Below the pieces are notes generated by a model. The model was given only the letters and a program-made list of their open reading frames with translations, was not told the DNA's origin and searched no databases. Positions 29,539-38,409 of a stretch of DNA of 52,727 bases are shown in pieces. The translations under genes and the position numbers were made by a program. The DNA lies in the NCBI GenBank assembly GCA_020161315.1, contig JAIUOH010000023.1, positions 1 to 52,727 on the forward strand, given 5' to 3'. Position 1 is the stretch's first letter. Each line of letters opens with the position of its first letter. The DNA comes from Actinomycetota bacterium (GTDB lineage: Bacteria > Actinomycetota > Actinomycetes > Actinomycetales > Microbacteriaceae).

Positions 29539-29937
29539 ATGATCACCAAGCGTGAGGTCGCGCAGCGGCTCGATATCTCGATAGAGATGGCTACCAGGCA
29601 CGGCATTCCGGGCCGCATGAGTGACGCGGATTTCACGGAGCTCGAGGCGAACCCGCCCGCATGGTTGGTGCAGTCGCGGGCAAACCGTAGACCCGGTGCC
29701 CGGCCGGTGTGGATGCAGCTCAGCTGCAACGTGTGTGGCTTCACCGAGACCCTGCGGCCGAAGAAATGGTGGCCCGAATTCACATATCTCAGCTGCCTGC
29801 ACCATTCGCCTGCTGATCTGGCCCCTCCCACCGCCGGCCACTACCGTGAAGAGGTGCGCGGGGTGGGCAGCCGCTTTGTCGGCCTGGTGGATCGTGACGA
29901 GTCAGCTGAGTCCGAGAGTAGCTCGCGCCGCTATTAA
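29539..29937 (+). CDS. Small protein of unknown function with a Cys/His-rich centre
   Basis: 132 residues from ATG 29539 behind AAGGGAG. The N-terminal 30 residues (TKREVAQRLDISIEMATRHG) look like a helix-turn-helix, with a helix-initiating KREVAQRL. The centre has CNVCGF and about 26 residues later CLHH, which could bind zinc. The C-terminus is acidic/Ser-rich. No family is recognised. It stands alone between the der terminator and the VapBC pair, so it may be an accessory gene. Confidence 0.65.
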   Translation: MITKREVAQRLDISIEMATRHGIPGRMSDADFTELEANPPAWLVQSRANRRPGARPVWMQLSCNVCGFTETLRPKKWWPEFTYLSCLHHSPADLAPPTAGHYREEVRGVGSRFVGLVDRDESAESESSSRRY

Positions 29938-29984
29938 CACTTCGTGAGCGAGCTTGCGCAGGCCTGTTCGTTTCACCCCGATTG

Positions 29985-30007
29985 TGTATATACTTCTTGC
30001 ATATACA
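29985..30007 (+). promoter_or_regulatory. Candidate VapBC operator TGTATAT-N9-ATATACA
   Basis: A perfect inverted repeat with seven-base arms (29985-29991 and 30001-30007) lies just before the vapB start and overlaps a TATACT (29989-29994) that could be the -10 element. Toxin-antitoxin operons are normally repressed by the antitoxin complex at such palindromes. Confidence 0.6.
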
Positions 30008-30022
30008 AGGATTGAGGTGGCC

Positions 30023-30292
30023 GTGGCCGAGTCAACTGTATTTCTGAACAACCGGACGCAGGCGGTGCGCCTGCCCAAGGCTGTCGCCTTTCCCGAAGCG
30101 GTGAAGCTCGTCGATGTGCGGGTCGTCGGTAACAGTCGAGTGCTGACGCCGCTTGGCCAAGACTGGGCTTACTGGGCTGAGCAGGGCAGCGACGTGACTG
30201 CTGACTTCTGTGTGCAGCGTGACCAGCCCGAGGCGCAGGTGCGGCAGTGGGGCGAGACGGTTTTTCCTGACGGTTCAGACGCCAGGGCTTAG
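30023..30292 (+). CDS. vapB: VapB-type antitoxin (AbrB/MazE fold)
   Basis: 89 residues. The opening AESTVFLNNRTQAVRLPKAV is the swapped-hairpin DNA-binding domain of VapB antitoxins; the C-terminal 45 residues (acidic, with WAYWAEQGSD) would wrap the toxin. Two GTG codons are possible (30017 and 30023). I choose 30023, preceded by GAGG, as it gives the usual M-A-x-S/T-T-V-F start. It lies eight bases before vapC. It should repress its own operon through the palindrome at 29985-30007. Confidence 0.86.
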   Translation: MAESTVFLNNRTQAVRLPKAVAFPEAVKLVDVRVVGNSRVLTPLGQDWAYWAEQGSDVTADFCVQRDQPEAQVRQWGETVFPDGSDARA

Positions 30293-30300
30293 GCGCCATC

Positions 30301-30714
30301 ATGCTTCGATTCTTGCTTGATACCGACGCTTCTATTGAGCTGCTCCGTAAGCGGCGGCTGCTGCCTTTGCAGCGATTTCAGGAGCACGCGGCAGAGTTGG
30401 CGCTCTCGACAGTCACCGCATACGAGCTCTGGTTTGGGGCAGAGCGATCGAGCGACCCTGTGCAGAACCGGCACGCCGTTGATGAGTTTCTCTCGTTGCT
30501 CGCACTCGTTGATTTTGACCTTGAGGCGGCGTCACATGCGGCTGAAATTCGAGCGGAACTCGCGCGGGCTGGTACTCCGATCGGCGCATACGATGTGCAG
30601 ATTGCCGCCATCGCAAGAGCCCGCGGGCTCACCGTGGTCACTGGCAACACGCGCGAGTTTGCGCGAGTAGAGGGCATTCGCTGCGTCGACTGGTTGCGCG
30701 AAAGCGATAGGTGA
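30301..30714 (+). CDS. vapC: VapC-type PIN-domain toxin
   Basis: 137 residues. The PIN-domain acidic residues are visible: Asp7 in LLDTDASIELLR, Glu42 in TAYELWFGA, Asp98 in GAYDVQIAA, with TGNTREF closing the site. VapC toxins cut tRNA or rRNA with Mg and are blocked by VapB. No truncation is seen, so the pair may be active. PucR follows after about 50 bases. Confidence 0.9.
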   Translation: MLRFLLDTDASIELLRKRRLLPLQRFQEHAAELALSTVTAYELWFGAERSSDPVQNRHAVDEFLSLLALVDFDLEAASHAAEIRAELARAGTPIGAYDVQIAAIARARGLTVVTGNTREFARVEGIRCVDWLRESDR

Positions 30715-30772
30715 CTCGACCCCGCATGTACGCTAAGAATGCCCGTGCCAGGCGGGCAGAACGGATGTGCAC

Positions 30773-32365
30773 ATGGAGCCCGCTGCTTCGACCACAGCGG
30801 TCACGCTTTCGTCGCTGATTCAGGTGGTGGGTGCGACGCTGCTTGAGGTCACGCATGGTGACATAGAAGACGCCCCAGGTGTTTCAGGTGTAGCGGTGTA
30901 TGACCCGCTTGAGGCAACTCAGTCGATCGCAGGCATGGTGGTGCTTGGTGTTGGCGTCTCTGTCGATGAGGCCCCCGAATTCATTGCAAGGTGTGCGGCC
31001 GCAGGCGCGGCGGCGGTAGTGCTGCGGCAGGCTCCGGTAGCGGCGGTTGCAGCTTCGAACTCGGTCGTGCTTGTTGTGCCACAGGGTGTGCCGTGGAGCC
31101 AGGTCGTAGGGGCGATCAGCGCTGCAACTTCGCGCGAAACGAAACACACGCTGTCGTGGAGTCAGCGCGGCACGGGGCGGCAGCGATCCCTTTCCGATCT
31201 CGCAAATGCCATCGCGGTGACGCTCGATGCGCCGGTCACGATCGAAGACCTGAACTCGGTGGTGCTCGGGTATTCCGATAACCAGACGCTTGCCGACGTT
31301 GGGCGCCAAGAAACGGTGCTGGGGCGCGCGGTGCCAGAGCGATACATGCAGGCGCTGCGCAAGCACGACGTATTCGCTCGCCTCTACGCTTCTGACGAGC
31401 CGCTTCGTGTTGACCTCGAGATGCTGCCCGAGCTCGGTATTCCGCGCATCGCACTGCGCATCACGAACGGTGGATACGTGGTCGGCTCGATTTGGGTTGC
31501 AACCGAACAGCCGGTCAGTGAGCTTGATATGGCCGCGCTGCGCTCAGCCGCTGAGCGTGCGGCCGAGTTGATCGACAGCGGCACATTTGACCAGGATCGG
31601 CGGCGCAGTCTTGTCGGCGCGCTTATTGAGGGCGATGCGGCCGCGGCGGCATCTGCCGTGGCCGCGCTCGAGCTTTCTGAGATTGCGATGCGCTTTTTGG
31701 TGGTTGACCTGTTGCCGCTCGACGGCCAGCCGCTGTCGTCGCGCGCGCAAGATCGTCTCGCCGACACGATGCACCTGCAACTCGCCGGGTACTCGCCCCG
31801 TGCTGTCGCGACCGCGGTGAGCGGCATGCTCATTGGTATTCTGCCCGCGAAAGATGCGGCCTCGGGGCCCAGCGAGGCGGTGCTGGCGGCTGAGCGTTTT
31901 CACGCGAGCGTAAAGCAGATCGTGCGGGCACGCACGGTGGTGTCGGCCGCTGTCGCCCCGGGCGACAGCGTTTCTACCGCATACGCAGACGTGGTGCGCA
32001 CGCACACCATGCTCGGTCGCTCGAAGGTGCAGGCGGCGATCACGACGGTCGAAGACAGCTTTGTCGACGTGGTGCTGCATGAGGTGGGTGAGCAACTGCG
32101 CAGCCGTGCGCCCGAGCTTGCGACGCCGGTGTCACGCCTGATCGCCTACGACGAGCAGCACCAGACCGACTTTGTGCTGTCGCTTGTCGCGTATCTGCGC
32201 GCGTTTGGGCAGGTGCAAGATGCCGCAAATGAGCTGCACATTCACACGAACACGCTGCGGTATCGACTGCGTCGGCTTGCTGAGATCAGTGGGCTTGATC
32301 TGCAGGAGCATCGCGCCCGGTTTCTTGCGATGATCGAGCTGCGGCTGCACGGCTTGCTCGACTAG
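30773..32365 (+). CDS. PucR family transcriptional regulator
   Basis: 530 residues from ATG 30773 (a GTG at 30767 would add two). The N-terminal 130 residues resemble the PucR sensor domain, the middle is a GGDEF-like CdaR domain, and the C-terminus carries the PucR helix-turn-helix (LRAFGQVQDAANELHIHTNT then LRYRLRRL). A TACGCT at 30729-30734 is a plausible -10 element. PucR proteins control purine, amino acid or fatty acid use; the MFS carrier that follows after 203 bases is a likely target. Confidence 0.88.
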   Translation: MEPAASTTAVTLSSLIQVVGATLLEVTHGDIEDAPGVSGVAVYDPLEATQSIAGMVVLGVGVSVDEAPEFIARCAAAGAAAVVLRQAPVAAVAASNSVVLVVPQGVPWSQVVGAISAATSRETKHTLSWSQRGTGRQRSLSDLANAIAVTLDAPVTIEDLNSVVLGYSDNQTLADVGRQETVLGRAVPERYMQALRKHDVFARLYASDEPLRVDLEMLPELGIPRIALRITNGGYVVGSIWVATEQPVSELDMAALRSAAERAAELIDSGTFDQDRRRSLVGALIEGDAAAAASAVAALELSEIAMRFLVVDLLPLDGQPLSSRAQDRLADTMHLQLAGYSPRAVATAVSGMLIGILPAKDAASGPSEAVLAAERFHASVKQIVRARTVVSAAVAPGDSVSTAYADVVRTHTMLGRSKVQAAITTVEDSFVDVVLHEVGEQLRSRAPELATPVSRLIAYDEQHQTDFVLSLVAYLRAFGQVQDAANELHIHTNTLRYRLRRLAEISGLDLQEHRARFLAMIELRLHGLLD

Positions 32366-32568
32366 CTCGACTAGGCGGCGGGTGGTGGATGCTGGCCGAG
32401 ACGCGCAGCGACCCTCGCCGCCGAATTGCACTTAGACAATCCGACGAATCTGTGGCGCTGAATCGGTAGGGTTGCCCAATGATCGGGGCGCGTTGCTCTC
32501 GCAGAATTGTGGGATAGCCGCAGTCGACCGTGCCAGTCGCACGTCGAGCGGGCCCGGAAAGGACAACG

Positions 32569-33843
32569 ATGTCTCACGCACTCGACACGGCCCAACAAGG
32601 CGCCGTCGCCGCCGAAGAACCGATGACCCCGCAACCGCGAGGGTTCTACTTCTTATTTCTGCTCTCATGGTTTGGCCTGAATCTCGCGATTGGTACCATC
32701 ACCTCAGTGTCGATTCCGAAAGCCTTCGCATTTCTTGACGACGCAACAAAAGAGACGAACCTCTCGATTGTGTCTGCGGTGGGCGGTCTGCTCGTGATCG
32801 TGCTCACCCCGCTTGCCGGACGCCTGAGCGACCGCACCCGCTCGCGCCTCGGCATTCGCCGCCCATGGATTCTCTGGGGCTCGGTTGTTGGCTTTGTCGG
32901 TTCGATCGTGCTCGGTTTCTCGTCCGGGCTGTGGTCAATTCTGCTCGGGCTCGTCATTCTCAAATGCGGCCTCGGGGCGGCAAACGCCGCAACGCACGCG
33001 CTGCTCGCCGAACAGATTCCGACGAGAATTCGGGCGCGCGTCACCGGCATCGTGTCGGCCTCAACCGGCGTCGCATTCATCTTGGGTGCTGGCATCGTGG
33101 CGATGATGCCAAACGACACGCAGTGGGCGTGGTTCATCGTGCCCGGCGCGATCGGTTCGATTCTCTGTGGTCTGCTGTACTTCCGCATGAACGACATCGT
33201 GCGCACCGAACCGCGCGAGCCGCTGAGCCTTCGTGAGGTACTCGGCAGCTACTGGGTGAGCCCGCGTACGGCACCAGATTTCTTCTGGGCCTGGACTTGC
33301 CGCCTGTTCGTGCTGATGTCGTCGACGTTTGTATCGCTGTACCTGCTCTACATCATCATCGACCGACTGGGTGTGTCAAAAGAGACGGCTACTGGCGTGC
33401 AGGCAACGGGAATGGCGCTGTTTGCGCTGATCGCTGTGGTCTCGGCGGTGCTGTTTGGTTGGCTCTCTGACAAGCTGGGGCGCCGCAAGATGATCGTGTG
33501 GCTCTCGTGCACCATCTCGGCGGGTGGGCTCGTGGCCTGCATGCTCGCGAGCAATGTGCCCACCTTCTTTGCCGCACTCGCCATCATGGGCGCGGCGCAG
33601 GGCGCGTTTCTTTCTGTCGATCTCGCGCTGATGACCGAGGTATTGCCGAGCACGAGCGAGGCGGGCAAAGACCTGGGCATCGTCGCGCTCTCTGCACAGC
33701 TGCCGCAGTTTCTGGTGCCGGTTATTGCGCTCCCCGTGCTGATGACCGGCGGTGGTCAGAACTACACAGCGCTGTTCGCCGTCGGCATCGTGTTTGGTGT
33801 GCTCGGTGCGTTCGCCGTGTTGCCGGTGAAGTCGGTGAAGTAG
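32569..33843 (+). CDS. MFS transporter
   Basis: 424 residues with about 12 membrane helices from residue 28. The A-motif loop is visible twice: GRLSDRTRSRLGIRRPWI between helices 2 and 3 and GWLSDKLGRRKMIVW between helices 8 and 9. The GIRRPW variant is typical of the glycoside/SLC45-type branch, which suggests sugars or glycosides, but the substrate is not certain. The ATG at 32569 follows GGAAAGGA. The 203 bases before it hold a TAGGGT (32467-32472) and an AT-richer AGACAATCCGACGAATCT segment, possibly the control site. Confidence 0.88.
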   Translation: MSHALDTAQQGAVAAEEPMTPQPRGFYFLFLLSWFGLNLAIGTITSVSIPKAFAFLDDATKETNLSIVSAVGGLLVIVLTPLAGRLSDRTRSRLGIRRPWILWGSVVGFVGSIVLGFSSGLWSILLGLVILKCGLGAANAATHALLAEQIPTRIRARVTGIVSASTGVAFILGAGIVAMMPNDTQWAWFIVPGAIGSILCGLLYFRMNDIVRTEPREPLSLREVLGSYWVSPRTAPDFFWAWTCRLFVLMSSTFVSLYLLYIIIDRLGVSKETATGVQATGMALFALIAVVSAVLFGWLSDKLGRRKMIVWLSCTISAGGLVACMLASNVPTFFAALAIMGAAQGAFLSVDLALMTEVLPSTSEAGKDLGIVALSAQLPQFLVPVIALPVLMTGGGQNYTALFAVGIVFGVLGAFAVLPVKSVK

Positions 33844-33855
33844 TTACGAGGATCG

Positions 33856-33893
33856 AAGTAAGGGCGGCACCGTCGGTGCCGCCCTTACTTTTT
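33856..33893. terminator. Bidirectional terminator between MFS and S9 peptidase genes
   Basis: AAGTAAGGGCGGCACC, loop GTC, GGTGCCGCCCTTACTT: sixteen perfect pairs followed by TTT on the plus strand and preceded by A residues. It lies between convergent genes and should serve both. Confidence 0.88.
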
Positions 33894-33909
33894 GCCGTGC
33901 TCTTTTGCG

Positions 33910-35919
33910 CTACGCCGCAGTCTCGGGCGCCCACTGCTCGAGCCAAGCGAAGAGGCGCTCGCGGTAGTCGATGCGCTGGCTCAGCTGCCCCTGGATGATG
34001 AAGAGGTGCGAGGCGCCGGGGTACATTACGAGTTGTGCGGGCGTACCTGCCTCGCGCAGACCGGCGAACCAGGCCTCGGCCTGGCCCACCGGGCAGCGCT
34101 GATCGTCGAGCCCGTGCAAAATCAGCGTCGGCGTGCGCACGTCGTGCACGCGCGCAATGGGTGAGGCCGCGCGCAGCGCCGCGTGGTCGAGCTGATCGCC
34201 CTGCGCCATCTCGCGCCGCGAGAAGACGCCCGTCAGGTCGGCTGTGTGCGACAGCGTCGCAAGGTCGGTAACGACGCCTCCCGCAACCGCAGCGGCGAAG
34301 AGGTCAGGGTACTGGCTGGTCAGGGAGCAGACCGAGAACCCGCCGTAGCTGTAGCCCGTGACCGCGAGGCGCGCTGGGTCCGCGAGCCCCTCGGCCACGA
34401 GTGCGTGCACGCCGACGGTGAGGTCTTCGGCATCAGTCTTGCCCCATGCCCCCTCGACGCCGCGGAAGAAGGCCTCGCCGTAGCCGTCTGAGCCGCGAGG
34501 GTTCACGATGAGTACGCTCCAGCCGCGAGACACGAGCTGCTGGTGGTAGAGAAACGCGGGGTCGGCAACGGGCATCCACGCGTTGTATGGGCCACCGTGC
34601 ACGTCGAGCAGCAGTGGAGTGGCACCCTCCGCGTCGCGAGGGCGCAGCAACCAGCCCTGCACCTTTGTGCCATCTGCTGCCTCGAACCAGCGCTCCTGCC
34701 AATCGGTGACAAGGAGCTGAGATGCGTCGGTGTCGGCGTTAGCGTCGGTGTCGAATGCGAGCGAGGTGCGGTGTAGTAGCTCGCCCTCAGGTGAGCGCAC
34801 CTCGACTTCGGCGAAGACTTCGTCAGTGGCGCGCGTGAACACCATTGTGCCGTCGCTCGCGGTGTCGAGCCCGTAAACGCAGGAGCGGTCGTCGCCAAAG
34901 ACAAGTTGTGCGGTCGCCTGCGGGTCGGCGTGATCGATGGCGTAGATCTTGGCGACCCCGCCGTCGCGCAGCGTGAAGAGCAGGTGCCGCCCGTCTGCGC
35001 TGAATCGAAACTCAGAGCCCGGGTAAGCCCCACCGCTCCCCGCGAGCACGTTGCGGTCGAGCCCTGCGGCGAGCGCGCGCACCGGGCCGCCGTCAAGCGG
35101 AATGCGCAGCAGATGAGAGTTGCCCATGACAATGTCCGCTCGGCCCGAGATAATGAGCGCATCGCCATCGGGGGTGAACGCCGCAGCGCCCCCGAGCCCG
35201 AGCATGCCCTCGAACAGCACGCGGCCCTCTCCGGTGGCAACATCGACGATCTCGGCAATACCAGTGTGATGCTGATCCCAGTTGTCATCGCGCCAAGTTG
35301 AATAGGCGAGCGAGCCGCCGTCTGGTGACCAGGTGAGCGTCGCGGCCGATCGCAACCCAGATCGTAGCACCGTTGCCTCGCCCGAAGCGACATCGACCAC
35401 TGCGAGCGCGAGCTGCAGATCGCCGAAGCGGCCGAGGCCATCCATCTTGTGCACGCCGGTGGTGACAATGATGGGCTGACCCGGAAGCGCGAGCGATTCG
35501 ATCGCGACGACGGCGACCTTGCTGGCGTCGGGTGACCATGCTGCCGCGAGTACCCCGAACGGCGACAGGGCCGGGCCGGTGACTGGAACAACTGCGCCAT
35601 CGCGCAGCACCGCAACGTGCGGGGTACCTTCGGCGGACGAGAGAAACGCGAGCGTGCCGTCGCTCAGAAACTGCGGTGCACTCGCCTTGGCGACGCCCTC
35701 GATCGGTGAGGCTACGCCGTCGCGCAGCCGCCACAGGGAGGTATCGGTTGCGTCGGTCTCACGGTTCTCCACGCCGAGCGTGAATACGATCTCGGCGCCA
35801 TCGGGCGAGATCGTGGGTGACGCTGGGGTTCGCACCACGAGCGTGTCTGCGGTGGCAAGGGGCGCGGTGGCAAGGGGCGCGGTGGCAAGGGGAGCGGTGG
35901 CAAGGGGAGCGGTGGTCAT
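33910..35919 (-). CDS. S9 family serine peptidase (prolyl-oligopeptidase type)
   Basis: 669 residues. An N-terminal beta-propeller (many WSPDG/FSADG repeats) is followed by an alpha/beta hydrolase domain with GYSYGGFS (Ser524), HGLDDQRCP (Asp605 or 606) and GASHLF (His638) as catalytic triad. This is the layout of dipeptidyl- or acylaminoacyl-peptidases, which cut small peptides in the cytoplasm; no signal peptide is seen. The first 25 residues are four repeats of TAPLA, encoded by a 15-base tandem repeat. The start overlaps the stop of the serine hydrolase gene (ATGA). Confidence 0.9.
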   Translation of the reverse strand: MTTAPLATAPLATAPLATAPLATADTLVVRTPASPTISPDGAEIVFTLGVENRETDATDTSLWRLRDGVASPIEGVAKASAPQFLSDGTLAFLSSAEGTPHVAVLRDGAVVPVTGPALSPFGVLAAAWSPDASKVAVVAIESLALPGQPIIVTTGVHKMDGLGRFGDLQLALAVVDVASGEATVLRSGLRSAATLTWSPDGGSLAYSTWRDDNWDQHHTGIAEIVDVATGEGRVLFEGMLGLGGAAAFTPDGDALIISGRADIVMGNSHLLRIPLDGGPVRALAAGLDRNVLAGSGGAYPGSEFRFSADGRHLLFTLRDGGVAKIYAIDHADPQATAQLVFGDDRSCVYGLDTASDGTMVFTRATDEVFAEVEVRSPEGELLHRTSLAFDTDANADTDASQLLVTDWQERWFEAADGTKVQGWLLRPRDAEGATPLLLDVHGGPYNAWMPVADPAFLYHQQLVSRGWSVLIVNPRGSDGYGEAFFRGVEGAWGKTDAEDLTVGVHALVAEGLADPARLAVTGYSYGGFSVCSLTSQYPDLFAAAVAGGVVTDLATLSHTADLTGVFSRREMAQGDQLDHAALRAASPIARVHDVRTPTLILHGLDDQRCPVGQAEAWFAGLREAGTPAQLVMYPGASHLFIIQGQLSQRIDYRERLFAWLEQWAPETAA
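35851..35910 (-). repeat. Four 15-bp tandem repeats in the 5' end of the S9 peptidase gene
   Basis: Plus-strand units GGTGGCAAGGGGCGC (two, 35851-35880) and GGTGGCAAGGGGAGC (two, 35881-35910). The unit length keeps the frame, so copy number changes would only lengthen the (TAPLA)n leader. Confidence 0.9.
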
Positions 35920-37376
35920 GCTGGTTCCTGTTCGGTCGAGGCGTTTGCCGCGGGGTTCGAAGTATCGGGGTGCGCCGACTCATGTACTCGCTCGAGCAAT
36001 CGTCCCGCCCAGAGAAACTCTCGCCCGTCGTGGTCGACGCGGGCGATCTCTGCCGGCAGGCCGAAGCGCTCAAAGAGAAAACGGTTGCCGCCTGCCGCTT
36101 GTAGCTTGTACTGCTGGGCGGGGGCATTCGCCTCGATTGCGGGGCCCTCGCGAAGCGATACGACGACGCCCCCCTCGGCGGCGTCTGGGTTCTCTGTGAT
36201 CTCGGCCAGCAGCCACGGCGTGCGCCACTTGCCGATCAGTGAGCGCACCGCATCTTGGCAGGCGTGTGGGTCTTCACGCGGCAGCGGGCGAGTGAGGCCC
36301 AGCTCGTTTGCGAGCAACGTCTCAACCTTCGCGATGAAGGCGGGGCCTGTCGCGGCGTTGGTGAGGGTGCAGAACGCGATGCCAAATTCTGGCAGCAGCA
36401 CGAGGCTCGACGTCTGGCCAATGGTGCTGCCGGTGTGCAGCACCACGGGGGTGCCCCAGTCGGCGAGGGTCCAGCCAAGGCCCCACCCCAGCAGCGTCGT
36501 AGACGCATCACCCAGGTGCGACTGTGGCTGGCGCATCGCGATAGCCGATTCTGCCGAGAGAATGCGCTCACCCGAGAGAGCGAGACCGTCTCGCAGGTGT
36601 GCGGCGGCAAATTTGAGCAGCGTGTCAGCGGTGCCTGCGATGAGCCCGGCGGGGCCGAGCGAGCGCGGCAGCTGCCACGTCGGCACTGGTGCTGCCGGCT
36701 GGCCGTCAGCCCCTGGTGCGTGGCCAACCGCAGTCTCGAACAGGCCAGCATCGGTGCTGCGAGTGAGCATGTCAGTGATGCCGAGCCTCGCCACAATGCG
36801 GGCGGCAATGAGGTCATCCCAGAGCGCCCCACCGCGCTCTGCGGCAATAGCGCCGGCAATCGAAAAACCGAAATTGCAGTAGCTGATTGGGCCGCCCGGA
36901 TCGGTGACCGATTGAGACTGAGGCATCTGCTGCATGTAGAGACCGAGCGCGTCATCATTCTCGCCGGTGATGCGAAAGAAGTCGCCCTCGATGCCCGAGG
37001 TGTGCGAGAGCAGATGGCGCACTGTGATCTCTGCGGTCGCGCCCTCGCGATCGGTGCGGGCTTCGGGCAGCACCTCGGCGATGGTCGTGTTGAGGGTAAT
37101 GGCTCCCTCTTCAACCAGTTGCATGAGTAGCGTGGTGGTCCAGACCTTAGTGATCGAGCCAAAGTGAAATAGCGTGCGTGCGGTGACAGGGGTGCCGTGG
37201 CCGCGACTCGCTACGCCCGTTGTAAGCACGCGAATGTCTGCGTCGTTGCCGTTGAGCGCGACAACTCCCACCTGGGCGCCGGGAATATCGAGCGATGTTG
37301 CGAGGTCGTCAATGCGACGCTGCCATTCGGGCGAAGCGAGCGTGTCTTTGCGCAGGGCTCGTGGGTGATCGATCAC
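35916..37376 (-). CDS. Serine hydrolase of the beta-lactamase/DD-peptidase superfamily
   Basis: 486 residues from GTG 37376 behind GAGAGGA. The SxxK motif is SITK (residues 74-77), the YxN motif YCN (166-168), and HLLSHTSGI is the conserved class C-type segment. The last 110 residues form an extra beta-rich domain. Without a signal peptide it is likely cytoplasmic, perhaps an esterase or D-amino-acid peptidase rather than a cell-wall enzyme. It is translationally coupled to the S9 peptidase, which suggests a shared peptide-scavenging role. Confidence 0.85.
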   Translation of the reverse strand: MIDHPRALRKDTLASPEWQRRIDDLATSLDIPGAQVGVVALNGNDADIRVLTTGVASRGHGTPVTARTLFHFGSITKVWTTTLLMQLVEEGAITLNTTIAEVLPEARTDREGATAEITVRHLLSHTSGIEGDFFRITGENDDALGLYMQQMPQSQSVTDPGGPISYCNFGFSIAGAIAAERGGALWDDLIAARIVARLGITDMLTRSTDAGLFETAVGHAPGADGQPAAPVPTWQLPRSLGPAGLIAGTADTLLKFAAAHLRDGLALSGERILSAESAIAMRQPQSHLGDASTTLLGWGLGWTLADWGTPVVLHTGSTIGQTSSLVLLPEFGIAFCTLTNAATGPAFIAKVETLLANELGLTRPLPREDPHACQDAVRSLIGKWRTPWLLAEITENPDAAEGGVVVSLREGPAIEANAPAQQYKLQAAGGNRFLFERFGLPAEIARVDHDGREFLWAGRLLERVHESAHPDTSNPAANASTEQEPA

Positions 37377-37467
37377 GCGGGGTCCTCTCTGACTGGTGAG
37401 ACAACTTCATCTTTGTCGTTTCGCGGCACAGACGCATTGGAGGTGCCTACCAAAGCACGCGATCTGC

Positions 37468-37483
37468 TTGTCGAATTCGACAA
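37468..37483. promoter_or_regulatory. Perfect 16-bp palindrome TTGTCGAATTCGACAA
   Basis: It lies in the 148-base gap between the divergent serine hydrolase and DUF817 genes. Its size and symmetry are those of an operator for a dimeric repressor, but no regulator gene is adjacent. Confidence 0.5.
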
Positions 37484-37509
37484 AGGGTCGATTGCCTGGT
37501 GAGGTGCCC

Positions 37510-37515
37510 TAGGCT
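37510..37515 (+). promoter_or_regulatory. -10 element TAGGCT of the DUF817 gene
   Basis: TAGGCT is followed by nine bases and the ATG at 37525, giving a leader of about three bases. It lies about 27 bases downstream of the 16-bp palindrome. Confidence 0.4.
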
Positions 37516-37524
37516 GGCACAGAG

Positions 37525-38400
37525 ATGACCCAGCAAGAACTCACCCGCCTCGAGCGTACGATTGACCGCGCGGCCAGGCGGATCCTCGCCCAAAAACCCG
37601 CGAGCGGTGCCAGGGCCGTCGCGATCGAGTGCGTGGTGTTTCTGCTGAAGCAGGCATGGGCGTGCATCTTTGGTGCGCTGCTGCTCGCGGTGATTGTTGC
37701 GGCTAGGCTCTGGTACCCGGACGACTCCGCGCTCGCCCGCAACGATGCGCTGACCCTCGGGGCCATCGCGATTCAGCTCGGCATGCTCGCGTTCAGGCTC
37801 GAGAGCGGCCGCGAGCTCTGGGTGATCGTGCTGTTCCACCTCACCGGCACCGTTATGGAGCTCTTCAAAACCGACGTCGGTTCATGGAGCTACGAGACGG
37901 AGGGCTTTCTGCGCATCGGCGCGGTGCCACTGTTCAGCGGCTTCATGTATGCCGCAGTCGGCTCATACATGGTGCGCGTCTACCGCCTGCACGACCTACG
38001 TTTCAGCAGATACCCTCGCGTCTGGCTGACGACGGTGCTCGCAGCCCTGATCTACGCGAACTTCTTCACGCACCACTTCATCTTCGATCTGCGTTGGGTG
38101 CTGCTCGTGCTCATCGCTGTGCTGTGGGGCCGCACCGTGATGCACTTCAGAATCTGGCGGGCGCGCATGCGGGCACCGCAACTGTTAATCTTCGCGGGGG
38201 TTGCGCTCTTCATCTGGATCGCCGAAAACATCGCGACCTGGGCGGGCGCGTGGCTCTACCCGAACCAAGAAGCCGGTTGGCAGATGGTGTCGCCGCAGAA
38301 ACTCGTCTCATGGTTCTTGCTCATGATTATTTCGGTGGTCATGGTCACCTGGGTCTACCCGCCGAGGCCTCTTAGCGACGAGGATCGGCCCTCGGTGTAA
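37525..38400 (+). CDS. DUF817 family membrane protein
   Basis: 291 residues. About seven membrane helices occur between residues 40 and 280. TVMELFKTDVGSWSYE and HHFIFDLRW are conserved features of DUF817. The family is widespread and has no assigned function. It is divergent from the serine hydrolase gene and ends nine bases before the convergent GNAT gene. Confidence 0.85.
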   Translation: MTQQELTRLERTIDRAARRILAQKPASGARAVAIECVVFLLKQAWACIFGALLLAVIVAARLWYPDDSALARNDALTLGAIAIQLGMLAFRLESGRELWVIVLFHLTGTVMELFKTDVGSWSYETEGFLRIGAVPLFSGFMYAAVGSYMVRVYRLHDLRFSRYPRVWLTTVLAALIYANFFTHHFIFDLRWVLLVLIAVLWGRTVMHFRIWRARMRAPQLLIFAGVALFIWIAENIATWAGAWLYPNQEAGWQMVSPQKLVSWFLLMIISVVMVTWVYPPRPLSDEDRPSV

Positions 38401-38409
38401 GGGCTGTAA

